Shown: one piece after another, positions 1 to 10,200 of the stretch
Layout of the letters: each line of letters starts with the position of its first letter
Position numbering within the stretch: the stretch's first letter is position 1
Assembly (NCBI GenBank): GCA_964586075.1
Contig: CAZPGZ010000042.1
Location: 1-20,421 of the forward strand
From: JBAZLV01 sp964586075
Lineage (GTDB): Bacteria > Nitrospirota > UBA9217
Direction of reading: 5' to 3'
Length of the DNA stretch: 20,421 nucleotides
Translations under genes and position numbers: made by a program
The notes under the pieces: model-generated
Told to the model about the DNA's origin: nothing
Seen by the model: only the letters and a program-made list of their open reading frames with translations
The model's database searches: none

Positions 1-33
1 AAGATCAGTCAGAATCTCTAATTGCAAGTGTCA

Positions 34-81
34 CTATACTTGGGGGTAGCTCCCATCATCAACAATAAGGATTTTTTTCAT
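34..81 (-). pseudogene. Possible stub of a response-regulator receiver domain
   Basis: Reading leftward from an ATG at 81-79, the frame gives MKKILIVDD, the classic first beta strand and acidic pair of CheY-like receiver domains, then GSYPQV and a TAG stop at 36-34. Neither of the other two frames stays open for the remaining 33 bases in a way that resembles a receiver domain. There is no good Shine-Dalgarno sequence upstream, only very AT-rich DNA. It may be the decayed start of a regulator gene lying left of the window, or a chance match. The VDDGS string also resembles a GT2 motif, though the MKKILIVDD start favours a receiver domain. Confidence 0.25.
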
Positions 82-332
82 AATATTATATAATTATATC
101 ATATGGACCCAAATAATAACAGCGGAAATTTTCCAGAGCAGTTATATCAGAATGAAGAAATAACCAGTGAGAAAATTTTTCCTCTTTCTGAATTTTTTTC
201 TTACTACAGGCATCCGGCCAAATATCCTTCCTGCATTTTCAGAAAATAATTGTGTTTCACGTTCAGCAAAAAATAGCCTTTTTTCAAAGCATTCAGGAAA
301 ACCGTCATTCCTTGTGCTGTTTAAAAACGAAA
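82..332. other. Intergenic region upstream of the fliK promoter, no gene seen
   Basis: This stretch is AT-rich, with a run of A/T from about 71 to 115. Short open frames on both strands have no ribosome site and no recognisable product. It lies 0-250 bases upstream of a sigma-54 promoter, where the enhancer sites of a sigma-54 activator would be expected, but I see no clear dyad that I can assign to one. Confidence 0.5.
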
Positions 333-349
333 TGGCACAACGCTTGCTA
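333..349 (+). promoter_or_regulatory. Sigma-54 (RpoN) promoter for fliK-flgD-flgE
   Basis: The bases read TGGCAC, five bases, then TTGCTA. The GG (334-335) and GC (346-347) are separated by exactly ten bases, which is the sigma-54 -24/-12 arrangement, and both halves match the TGGCAC / TTGCW consensus. Expected transcription start is near 359. Hook genes are typical sigma-54 targets in many polar flagellates, so the position fits. The expected start lies only a few bases before the likely fliK ATG. Confidence 0.85.
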
Positions 350-362
350 TATTGCCAGGCAT

Positions 363-1814
363 ATGAACATGACAACTCAACATACCAGCCAAACGGAATC
401 ACTGACAGCAGGCGCTCTCTCCGCAGGATCATATTCCGGAAGGAAGGAAAGCGCAGCCGCAAAAACTGATTTCGATACGCTTATCGATCTGGCAGCATCT
501 GCACCGAAAGCGAAATCTGCACCGCATACTTCTGCCCCGAACAACAAAAATAAAGATAAAGATGTTGTTTCGGAAAACAGCAATGACACTGTTAACGATG
601 CAGCTGAAACAGCAAATACCCAACCGGCGCAGCAGCCGGCCCAGAATAACGATGCCGCAGCAGCATCTGCAGAATCTCAAACAGCGCAACAATCGATCGT
701 GCATGATGATCAGACTGTCAGCGATCCAAACAGATTGAATACTGAAGCAAATCAGTCATCACCGGATGTCGTTGCAGTTATGCTACAGGCCCTCGCGCAA
801 CTGACGGGCCAGAACAGCACGGAAGTTACTCCTTCCGCAGTTGCCCCTTCTGCCGGAGAAGAGCATAGTGATGCAGTGCAGCAAGTCCAGAACAGTGCAC
901 AACCTGCAGATGTAAAACAGAGCCCGGAAAACAATACAGCTGTTCCCGGTGCGCAAAACGCGGGCGATGTCCAGCGTGACACAAAGAATGTTTCTTCTGA
1001 AACGGAGGTTTCTGCTGCATGGCCGCAGGAAAAAATTCAGGATGTTGCACAGCAAAAATCTTTCCCCGAATCCGATAAACAGATATCAGACAAGAAAGAA
1101 GGGGTATTTGCTACTTCTGCTTCAGCATCAGAATCAGAACAACAGATTGCAGAGAATCACACTGCGCCCCTTTCCAAGAAACCCGCTCTTGCCGAAAAGA
1201 GCATGAATGTAACTGCATTTTCCGTCTCCGGAGAAGCCTCACTTCCGAACGAAACGAAAAGCAGCCAGGACTCCGCCCAACTTCCGAGCAACACTGTCGA
1301 GCTGCAGACAAAGGCGGACATATCTCATCTGGCAAACCAGGAAACGGCTGCACTTCAACAATCGGCGCAAAATACAAAAAACACATCCGGCGAGGCGGCG
1401 CATTTTGAAAGCACCCTCTCCGCGATACGCACGCAAAACAACTTCGATCCGGCGGAGAATAAAGCGACCATCATAAGCACCGGCAACCGGCTCGCGGTTT
1501 CCCTCGAACCGGAAGGTCTCGGGAAGCTCAACATCAATTTAAGCCTTGACCGGGGAATGGTCAATGCACAGATACAGGCAGCGGACCCCGCCGCAAAGAA
1601 CCTTCTCGAAAATAACATGCAGCAGATCATGGATACCCTCATGAAGGAAGGATTGAATGTCGGAGGATTTTCCGTATCACTGAAACACGGCGAGACCGGC
1701 GATATGAACGGCCAGGGAACGAACGATTTTGTAAAACCATCCCGAGAAGAGAGCGCAAACATACCGAGCACATATCAGAATGATCCGGTCGGCCGGATCA
1801 GTATGTTTGTGTAA
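363..1814 (+). CDS. fliK: Flagellar hook-length control protein FliK
   Basis: FliK is a secreted ruler that measures hook length and switches the flagellar export gate (FlhB) from hook to filament substrates. The 483-residue product has a long, low-complexity, Ala/Gln/Ser/Asn/Glu-rich disordered region (roughly residues 1-370) and a compact C-terminal Flg_hook domain at about residues 375-442. That domain shows the hallmark pattern NRLAVSLEPEGLGKLNINL, then DPAAKNLLENNM and the GLNVGGFSVSL strand. The frame is open back to a GTG at 252, but the sigma-54 promoter at 333-349 lies inside that extension, so I start at ATG 363; ATG 369 is equally possible. No strong Shine-Dalgarno is seen. It is the first gene of an operon and its stop is 11 bases before flgD. 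Confidence 0.9.
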   Translation: MNMTTQHTSQTESLTAGALSAGSYSGRKESAAAKTDFDTLIDLAASAPKAKSAPHTSAPNNKNKDKDVVSENSNDTVNDAAETANTQPAQQPAQNNDAAAASAESQTAQQSIVHDDQTVSDPNRLNTEANQSSPDVVAVMLQALAQLTGQNSTEVTPSAVAPSAGEEHSDAVQQVQNSAQPADVKQSPENNTAVPGAQNAGDVQRDTKNVSSETEVSAAWPQEKIQDVAQQKSFPESDKQISDKKEGVFATSASASESEQQIAENHTAPLSKKPALAEKSMNVTAFSVSGEASLPNETKSSQDSAQLPSNTVELQTKADISHLANQETAALQQSAQNTKNTSGEAAHFESTLSAIRTQNNFDPAENKATIISTGNRLAVSLEPEGLGKLNINLSLDRGMVNAQIQAADPAAKNLLENNMQQIMDTLMKEGLNVGGFSVSLKHGETGDMNGQGTNDFVKPSREESANIPSTYQNDPVGRISMFV

Positions 1815-1825
1815 GAGGAGGCAGT

Positions 1826-2476
1826 ATGTCCATTTCAACAATTGCAAGCGGTACCACCAGCACGGACACAAGCACAACCACGCAAACCCTGGATAAAGAG
1901 GATTTTCTGAAGCTGTTCATCACCCAGCTCAAAAATCAAAATCCGCTCAGCCCCATGGACAGCACGGGATTCACCTCGCAGCTCGCGCAATTCAGCTCCC
2001 TGGAACAGCTCACGAATCTTAACAGCAGCATGAGCAGCCTCGTTCAGTATCAGAATTCCCTCCAGAACGTAATGGCGACGAGTTTGATAGGAAAAGATGT
2101 AGAGGCTGCCGGCAATCAAATCGTGCTCTCTGGAACTGCCGGACTCAATTTTACGCTCCCGAGCGCCACAGCAAAAACAACGCTTTCCATTTACAACTCA
2201 AGCGGAACATGCGTACGGCAGGTATCCCTAGGGGCCGAAAGCGCGGGTAACGTGAGTTATACCTGGGACGGGAAAAACAATACAGGCGCCACACAGCCCG
2301 ACGGTCAGTATACGTACACAATCACCGCCACCGATGCGAAAGGAGCATCCGTGACCGCAACAACATTGATGTCCGGAACGGTCAGTGGCCTTGCTTTTGA
2401 AAACGGCACTACCTATCTGGTGCTGAATAACGGCACAAAAGTTACCTTCAGCAATATTACAAAAATTGACGACTAA
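1826..2476 (+). CDS. flgD: Flagellar hook assembly (capping scaffold) protein FlgD
   Basis: FlgD caps the growing hook outside the cell, promotes FlgE polymerisation and is absent from the finished structure. The 216-residue protein has the conserved N-terminal FlgD segment (residues about 20-70) with DKEDFLKLFITQLKNQNPL, SPMDSTGFTSQLAQFSSLEQ and a following Asn/Ser stretch. A C-terminal FlgD Ig/Tudor-like beta region follows, with TWDGKNNTGATQPDGQYTYT near residues 150-170. The length is typical for the family. A strong AGGAGG ribosome site (around 1817-1822) precedes the ATG. It sits between fliK and flgE, the common order, and must be co-transcribed with both. Confidence 0.96.
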   Translation: MSISTIASGTTSTDTSTTTQTLDKEDFLKLFITQLKNQNPLSPMDSTGFTSQLAQFSSLEQLTNLNSSMSSLVQYQNSLQNVMATSLIGKDVEAAGNQIVLSGTAGLNFTLPSATAKTTLSIYNSSGTCVRQVSLGAESAGNVSYTWDGKNNTGATQPDGQYTYTITATDAKGASVTATTLMSGTVSGLAFENGTTYLVLNNGTKVTFSNITKIDD

Positions 2477-2494
2477 AGAAGGGGGTATCACAAT

Positions 2495-3775
2495 ATGTTG
2501 ACCGCATTATATACAGCAGTAAGCGGAATGGACGCAAACGGCGAGTCGCTCTCGGTAATAGGCGACAATATTGCGAACCAGAACACAATCGGTTTTAAGT
2601 CGAGCAACGTAGCATTCGGCGACATACTGAGTCAATCGCTCTCCGGTGGAGCCGGGAACTCACAGGTCGGACGCGGGGTGAGGATGACCAGCGTGACCCC
2701 TCTCTTCAGCCAGGGATCGTTCCAAACCAGTGCCAACGGCCTTGATCTCGCCATAGACGGCAACGGATTCTTTATGGTGGCAAATCCCAATACCACCGCA
2801 CGGTCCTATACCCGGGCAGGCCAGTTTTCTCTCGACAGCGACGGGAACATCGTAAACCCGGAGGGAATGCTGCTTCAAGGTTATCTCGCAGATACGGCCG
2901 GAAATATTTCCGGCACTCTCGGCAATCTGACGGTTGCGGCCGTGCAAAACCCGGCTGTTCAGACGGCCAATACCGATATGTTCGTCAATCTCAACGCCTC
3001 TGCCGACACTTCTGCTGCGTGGACCTTTGCGGGCGGCACGACAACACCGCCGAGCGATACCCAGTATGAGAACTCTACAACAGTAACGGTGTATGATTCA
3101 CAAGGCGGCGCGCATGCAGTGAATGTGTATCTCTCAAAAACAGCAAACAATGCGTGGACCGCGCACTATGTCTACACGGATTCCACGGGTGTTTACCGGG
3201 AGGCGGCGACGACACAGAACCTCACGTTCAATACCAGCGGCGCACTCACGGCCGACAACGATGCCGCAACTGCATTTGTCTGGGGAGGCGGCGTCGCCAA
3301 CGGATCTATCACGTTTGATTACGGAACAAGCATCGCGGAAGGTGGAACAGGACTGGACGGCACTACCCAATACAACGCCGCTTTCTCAGTCTTGAACATC
3401 GTTCAGGACGGCTACGCAGCAGGATCGCTCTCGACGATCGAGATCGGCCAGGACGGAGTCATTACCGGCGTGTTTACCAATGGCCAGACGAGGGCAGTCG
3501 GACAATTGGCGCTGGCAAAATTCATTGCTCCTACCCAGCTGACGAAACTCGGAGGCAACCTGTACGCCGAATCAAGTGGTTCCGGCCAGGCCATCGTGGG
3601 AACGCCCGATACCTCCGGACTCGGCTCAGTGAGTTCGAACAGTCTCGAACTCAGCAATGTGGATCTCGCTGCTGAGTTTGTTAAAATGATTGCGGCCCAG
3701 CGGGGATTCGAGGCCAATTCAAAGATGATCTCGACATCAGACTCGATCCTGCAGACACTGACGAACCTCAGGTAA
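2495..3775 (+). CDS. flgE: Flagellar hook protein FlgE
   Basis: FlgE is the structural subunit of the hook, the universal joint between rod and filament. The 426-residue product starts with the rod/hook/axial N-terminal motif (MLTALYTAVSGMDANGESL, then GDNIANQNTIGFKSSNVAFGD). It has the central FlgE D2-type region, with a Thr/Ala-rich insertion at about residues 170-300. It ends with the axial C-terminal heptad motif LSNVDLAAEFVKMIAAQRGF and DSILQTLTNLR. The ribosome site AAGAAGGGGG lies just before the ATG, 18 bases after flgD. It is the last gene of the hook operon and is followed by a strong terminator. Confidence 0.96.
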   Translation: MLTALYTAVSGMDANGESLSVIGDNIANQNTIGFKSSNVAFGDILSQSLSGGAGNSQVGRGVRMTSVTPLFSQGSFQTSANGLDLAIDGNGFFMVANPNTTARSYTRAGQFSLDSDGNIVNPEGMLLQGYLADTAGNISGTLGNLTVAAVQNPAVQTANTDMFVNLNASADTSAAWTFAGGTTTPPSDTQYENSTTVTVYDSQGGAHAVNVYLSKTANNAWTAHYVYTDSTGVYREAATTQNLTFNTSGALTADNDAATAFVWGGGVANGSITFDYGTSIAEGGTGLDGTTQYNAAFSVLNIVQDGYAAGSLSTIEIGQDGVITGVFTNGQTRAVGQLALAKFIAPTQLTKLGGNLYAESSGSGQAIVGTPDTSGLGSVSSNSLELSNVDLAAEFVKMIAAQRGFEANSKMISTSDSILQTLTNLR

Positions 3776-3826
3776 GACAGAACATCTGACTGCATAATAT
3801 TGATACACCATAAGTACTCAATTCTC

Positions 3827-3869
3827 CGAGAAAGGAGCGGATAACATACCGCTCCTTTCTCGCTTTTTT
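3827..3869 (+). terminator. Intrinsic terminator of the fliK-flgD-flgE operon
   Basis: A perfect 14-bp stem (CGAGAAAGGAGCGG at 3827-3840, complement at 3849-3862) encloses an 8-base loop and is followed by CTTTTTT. It sits about 50 bases after the flgE stop. This should separate the hook operon from the modification genes. Confidence 0.93.
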
Positions 3870-4101
3870 ACCATCTGATACAAACCAAAACGTAAATTTA
3901 TTTTCTATATGTAGAAAAATAGTATAAAAGTATGTATATATAGAAGAATTCACCTGCAATCCTCAAATTTCTTTTTATAGCTGTCAAGAATCTGACTTCG
4001 TTTCTCCTGCCCATTTCCTGATGAAAAACTCATCCGTCAATAAAACCGAATATATTCAATTTGTTATAATTTTCAGCGTGGAACCAAATACAAAAAAATC
4101 A

Positions 4102-4118
4102 TGGTATCTATATTGCAT
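4102..4118 (+). promoter_or_regulatory. Candidate sigma-54 promoter for the carbamoyltransferase/radical SAM gene
   Basis: The bases read TGGTAT, five bases, TTGCAT, with GG (4103-4104) and GC (4115-4116) ten bases apart as sigma-54 requires. The -12 half is a full match and the -24 half matches TGG but not CAC. The expected start near 4128 would give a leader of about 118 bases. It would place the modification genes in the same regulatory class as the hook operon. Confidence 0.45.
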
Positions 4119-4151
4119 TTATTAATAATCAGTGTAGTAACAGATTGTTTT

Positions 4152-4180
4152 TTGACACTATTTATTTGTTCAAATAGGCT
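4152..4180 (+). promoter_or_regulatory. Candidate sigma-70 promoter
   Basis: A perfect -35 TTGACA (4152-4157) is followed after 17 bases by TAGGCT (4175-4180), a partial match to TATAAT. It overlaps the leader expected from the sigma-54-like site upstream, so the two are alternatives or act together. Confidence 0.4.
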
Positions 4181-4246
4181 CATAACTGGTTGTTAAACAG
4201 GTAAATATTTTCTTCAACTGATGAATGTATAAGAGGGAGGCTCCTC

Positions 4247-7200
4247 ATGAAGGCAGTACTCGGTTTAAAGCTGGACCCATGGCATGACACGGGTGCAGCA
4301 GTCGTTCTTGACGATGGATCACTATTGCGCGTCATTGCCATCTCGCAGGAAAGACTGGATCGCATAAAACATTCCAGGGCTTTTCCGGCAGAAGCCATCA
4401 CTTACTGCCTCGAAACCGCCGGCTGCACGTTAAAAGATTTGAGCCTCGTGGTATCGGATTTCATTGTATCTCCCACCGTTGACGACCGGGCGACCTGGGT
4501 CGAACAACCGGCACCCGATGAAAAACAGGAGTTCTTCCGTGAGATCAATAATCTCGGCATCCCCGTCGTTTTTGCGGAACACCATGTATGCCATGCCGCT
4601 TCCGCCTATTACGCCACGGATTGGGGCGACGCCGCCGCGCTGGTGATTGACGGACTCGGTTCGCACTATGAAACACAGAGTATTTTCAACTGCAGCGGCA
4701 ACGGCATTACGAAAGTAGCGACATCTCGGAAACCGGGCATCGGTTTGATGTATAACGCCGTTACCGAATTGTTGCTCGGTTTTGAGCATCTGCAGGAAGG
4801 CAAAACCATGGGTCTTGCCGGACACGCGAAAGACGGCGGCAAATGGGCTGAATATTTCCGCGGAAAAACGGATGCGTACAACCCATGCCAGATCATCTAT
4901 GATCAATTTGTAGAAGAAGAGCCTGCGTTGAAACTCACCGCCCCTGCTCATTTACCAAAAAGAAAGCCGGCGGACGACCCTGTCTCCGGTCCATTTCCGC
5001 AATATGCGTATGCTGCGCAGTCCTCGCTGGAGTCCAGCGTGCTGCACATGGTCCGCGCCGCCGCTCGCATGCTTCCTGCGAAACGTCTTTGCTATTCGGG
5101 TGGTGTCGCTCTCAATATTCCGGCAAACCGGATGATTCTGGACTCCGGTCTGTATGATGACCTCTTTATACAACCGGCGGCTTCCGACTCGGGCATTCCG
5201 CTCGGGGCCGCGCTTTTGGGATATTACAGCATACTGGGCGGTACGAAACGGTGGAGCATGGAGCATGCATTCCTCGGCCGGAACTACGACTTGAAACAGA
5301 CAGGAGCAGTCTCAACAGCATGGCGGGGTCCCTCCGGAGAATACAGCACGCAGAACGTTGCGCGGCTGCTGGCCAATGATTATCTTGTCGCATGGGTGCA
5401 GGGGCCTTCCGAATACGGCCCGCGGGCGCTGGGGCACCGCAGCATTCTCTGTCTACCCCGAGACCCGCAGATGAAGGCATATCTCAACCGTGAAGTCAAG
5501 CATCGGGAAATGTTTCGCCCCTTTGCGCCGATAGTCCCCGTTGAGGAGCAGGGAAACTTTTTTGATTTAAGTGTCCAGTCTCCGTTCATGCTGTTGAATG
5601 CAACCGTCCATCCGGATAAAGCAGCACTGATCCCGGCAATTGTGCATGCAGACGGCACTGCGCGGGTTCAGTCGATCCGCAGGAGCGAACAGCCGGAGCT
5701 CCACGCGCTGTTGCAGGAGATAGGTACGGCGACAGGCGTTCCGATACTTCTGAACACGTCGCTGAATCTCGCCGGAGAACCGATTGTCGAAACCCCCGCC
5801 GAAGCAGTCGACCTTTTTAAGCGCTCCCGGCTTGATGCTCTCGTGCTGGGTCAACACCTGCTGACCAAAAAACCGCTGCAGGAGCTGTTTTCCGCGAAAA
5901 ACCCGGGGCTTGCCGCCATGCATGCATCGGCCTCAATAACGGCGACAACACCGGATATGGAAACATCAAGAGAAAACAAGGGACCGCAGGCGCAACCGCA
6001 AAAAGATTCATCCGGCTTCAATATCCTTTTTTATGTAGATCCCCTGCTGGATGATCAAAAAGAGGCTTTTATCCGCGGATGCCACTTTCTCAGCACGACT
6101 GTCATGAATGCGCTGAAAAACAATCCGCAAGCGCAATGGAACGCTCTTATTTTAGGAACTGCCCCGGTCCGGGAGATGTTCGGCGAAGCGTACAGGGAGT
6201 GTTTCAGAGAAATCGATGAAAACCTGTTTCTTGATTATTATAAAGGCGCAGGCAGATATGAAATACTGGCTAAATCCTTCCGGGGCGAGCACAAAAAAGA
6301 AGCCCTTGCTCATTTCGCCGGTCAACTCAAAACAATAATCGATGATTTCAAACCAGATGTCATATTTTCTTCTGTCCCCGTCCCTTTTCTGAAGGTATTG
6401 TTTCCCAGTGCGTTGACGATGTATGCGGAAGCCGGCCTGATGACAACATTTCCGATTTTTTATTCTCTTTTGTTCGACCCGGCCGGTTTATTGAGCAGTT
6501 CGTTCATTGAACAGTTTGCACCGTCGATCCTGGGATCGCCAATTTCCGATGCGCAGCGGACCGCCTTGCAGCATTTGAGACAAGAATTACGTGAGGCGCT
6601 GTCCCTCGACAATCCCTTTCAGGAGGAGCTTGCGGAGCTTAAGAAAAAATACAGAAAGCTTGTTCTCCTGTCGCTTCCGTTCATCATTGACCTGCACAAC
6701 GATCCCGGAATCGAATCTCACACCGTTGAAGAGCTGCTGTTCTCAATTCTGGAGAAGATAGACAAGGATACGGGGGTGCTTATCAGCACGCATCCTCACG
6801 AAAAAATGATGAGTGCCGAGCTGGTCGACAAGGTTCAGGAAGCGTTTCCCAATGCAACGTATCTTGCAAAAAAGCATCACTATTTTACCTCAATCCATAT
6901 TATTCCATCCGTCGATGCCGTCATCAATGTGTCCTCTAAAACCGCGCTGTGGTCGCTCCTGCTCGACAAGAAACTGCTCAGTATCGGCAAGACATTTTCC
7001 GCAGTATCCGACTGGGAGAGTATCGAGGATTTCAACGCAGACAGGAACGAACGATCTATCGATAAGGATCCTCTTCTGCTCTATCTGCTGACGCATTACT
7101 ATGTTCCGGAAAAATATTACACCGACGGCGCCTGGATGACCGCGTTCATTCAAAAGTCGATTTCCAGAAACGTATCCGGAAAGATCGGCCCTGATTTCTA

Positions 7201-10200
7201 TGACGCCATTGATGGCGACATGGCGATCCTTGAAGACCTTATCCGCCGCACCGAGGGGTATATAGAAGACAAGAAAAAAACCGCTTTGGAGTTTACCGGT
7301 GAACGTTTCGTCCCGGAGCTGAGCGGCCAGATTGCCTACGAACACTTTCACCGGTATGCTTTCGCATCGGAATTTGCAAAAAATAAGCGCGTGCTCGACA
7401 TCGCGTCCGGCGAAGGATACGGCTCCGCGCTGCTCGCGGCCGTTGCCCGGAAGGTCGTGGGCGTCGACATATCCGACCAAGCCGTCAACCACGCCCGGGA
7501 AAAGTACAAGGGCTTTGGAAATCTTTCTTTCATCCAGGGCGAATGCAAAAAAGTCCCCTGCCCAGACGGATCATTCGATGTCGTTGTTTCATTCGAGACA
7601 CTGGAGCATACGCGGGACCAGGCGGAATTTCTCTCCGAAATAAAGCGGGTGCTCGTCAAAGACGGAATTCTCGTCATCTCGACTCCGAACAAAAAGATAT
7701 ACTCCGATGACAGAAATTACGATAATCCATATCATGTGCTCGAACTGGACAAAGACGATTTCAACGCTTTGCTGAATTCTCATTTCACACGAACCAGCCT
7801 CTGGGGACAGCGCGTGGCTTTTTCATCGCATCTGTGGCCGATGGATTCCCTGGACACACTCCCGTTCAGGCATTACCGCAGAACTACCGATGAGAGATAT
7901 TCCGCCGGAAACGAACCACCCTTCGATCCGGAGTATTATATTGCCGTCTGTTCGGACAGCACGGCGGTGCCAGACAACTACATCTCTCTCTACACTAGCG
8001 AAAAGAACGAGCTGTTCGCGGAATATGCTAATCGCGAAACGTGGGCAAGGGCACTTGAGAAAGAACTTTTAGTCAAAAACAATGTAATTAATGATCTGCA
8101 GCAACAAATCAACCAATTGCAGAAAACCGGGGATAAGAACCAGCCTGGAGAAGAGAAAACCGTTTCTGAAGACACAAAAACCGGAGCTATTGCAGTAAAT
8201 GATGATTCGGAGTCGGACTATATCTTCGCGCAAACGTTGATTCAGGACGGTCGTATTGATGAAGCCCTCGCGGCACTTAATCGAATCGTGCAAAACCATC
8301 CCGACCATGCAAACGCACATGCCGCCCTCGGCGCCCTCCATGCCCGGAGACAGGACAAGGTGCGCGCTCTTATGCACTATGAACGCGCCGTAACGCTCGC
8401 TCCGCAAAATACGGGAGTGCTCAAGGGGCTCGCGGACCTTTATTACGTCGATATGGGGCGGACCGAAGACGCCCAGATCCTGTACTGCAGATGCATCGCA
8501 CAGCAGCCGGATGATCACGAAATACTCCAGATTCTCGCCAATATTTGCGTTTCCCAGAAACAGTTCAACGCTGCACGGGCGGTATTTGCGACCATGCAGC
8601 GACTTGCACCGGAAAACACCGATGCAAAAAACGCAATTGCCGCCATAGACAGGCATCAGGCCAGCGTTGCCACCACATCGTCGCCTGAGTTCCTGCACAA
8701 GGAATCCGCTATCCTCGCACAGGCAGGTCTTTACCGTGAAGCAATCGCCCTGCTGGAACGTCTGATCGGGATGCATCCGGAATTTGTTCTGGCATACAAC
8801 GATCTCGGGGTTCTGTACGGCAACAGCGGCGACTTTCCGAAAGCCCAGCAGCACTATCAAGAGGCCTTGAAACTCGAACCGGGAAATATCATGATCCAGA
8901 AAAACCTTGCGGACCTGTTGCTTGTGGGGTTCGGCAATGCCGAAAAGGCGGTAAAGCTGTACTCGGCGATATTGCAGCATGTTCCGGACGATCAGGAAGC
9001 ACTCCTCGCTCTGCGCCAGGCACGCGCCGAACGCGAAGATTCAGAGCAGGCGATTACTGGCGATTTTTCGGTCACTTTAGTGCAATGTCCGGCCTGGGGC
9101 AGAGAAACGCCGCCGGTCGCAATATCTCTTCTTGCAGGAAATCTCAGAAGCAAAGGCTACAGAGTGCACCTGTTCGATTTAAACAATGAATTATACCATC
9201 AGGTCGCGCCGAAACATAAGATGTACTGGGACCAGGAGCAATATTCCTTCTGGTCCTCACCAGTCGAGGTAAAAAATCTGATCAAGCAATATCAATCCGT
9301 TATCGAAAGCATGGTTGACCGGATTGTCGAGAAAAAAAGCAAACTCATCGGCTTCAGCGTTGTATTTACCGCGTTGCACTTCACACTGGAGATCGCCGAA
9401 CGAGTCAAAAAGCGGCTTCCGGACAGCATCATCGTCCTGGGTGGACCTTCAACAGCAGAGTATGCCGACGGGCTCAAACATCTGGACAACCCGTTTGTGG
9501 ACGCGCTCGTCCTGCGCGAAGGCGATATAACCTTGCCGGAACTGTGCAAAAATCTGAAGGAAACCGGCAGGCTGCTGCGCATCCCGGGGCTTGTTTTCAA
9601 GGAGAACGGCTCAATCATAAACGGCGGTCTGCGGGACCCGGCCCCTTCCCTCGACGACATCCCGTACGCTGATTACTCGGATTTTGATCTCAGCACCTAT
9701 ACGCATCCCTACCGTCTGGACATGTTTTCAAGCAGAAGCTGCGTGAACCAATGCCATTACTGCGATGAACGAAAATATCTTCAGCGCTATCGCTTTCGGT
9801 CAGGCAAAAACCTGTTCGAGGAAGTGCGCTATAACCTGCAGAAATTTCCGGGGATCACGTATATCAATTTCTGCGACTCTGTTGTGAACGGCTCGTTAAA
9901 GGAATTAAGCGAGTTCGCCCGTTTGCTGGTCGAAAACAGCGTGCATATCACCTGGTCGGGCCAGAGCGTCGTCCGCAAAGACATGACGCCCGACTTGTTG
10001 AAACTTTTGGCAAAATCCGGCTGCACCTATTTAAGCTACGGAGTAGAGACCGGCTCCGATGCCGTTCTGAAATCAATGAACAAGAAACTGGCTTCACGCG
10101 AAGCGGCGGAGAACAACCTGCGCGACACGCACAATGCCGGCATCAAGGCGTATGCGAATTTTATGTTCGGGTATCCAACGGAAACCGAGGAAGATTTCCA

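Larger units (their letters stand above)
3870..4246 (+). other. AT-rich intergenic region carrying promoters for the modification operon
   Basis: The region is 377 bases and visibly more AT-rich than the flanking genes. It holds no convincing gene; a 34-codon frame at 4021-4125 has no ribosome site and no recognisable product. Two rightward promoter candidates (4102-4118 and 4152-4180) and the ribosome site of the next gene lie in its last third. The compositional drop would fit a junction where the downstream cassette was inserted, but no repeats or mobile-element remnants are visible. Confidence 0.6.

Noticed and set aside
1..62. Terminator-like TGGG/CCCA hairpin near the left edge (about 41-55)
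   Set aside because: The stem is only about four base pairs, and the T-run (72-78) is too far from it.
252..362. GTG-initiated 37-residue N-terminal extension of FliK
   Set aside because: A consensus sigma-54 promoter lies inside it, there is no ribosome site before the GTG, and the extension does not look like a FliK N terminus.
3768..3959. A 63-codon minus-strand frame after flgE
   Set aside because: It runs through both arms of the flgE terminator and has no homology signal.
4021..4125. A 34-codon plus-strand frame in the AT-rich gap
   Set aside because: No ribosome site, no recognisable domain, and its end overlaps the sigma-54-like promoter.
4232..4246. Hairpin sequestering the ribosome site of the first giant gene (GAGG...CCTC)
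   Set aside because: Only four pairs with a purine-rich loop; too weak to claim as a regulatory structure.
8069..8980. A 303-codon minus-strand frame opposite the TPR region
   Set aside because: It is antisense to a well-supported TPR reading, its composition is Cys/Val/Arg-rich as expected for a shadow frame, and no ribosome site is seen.
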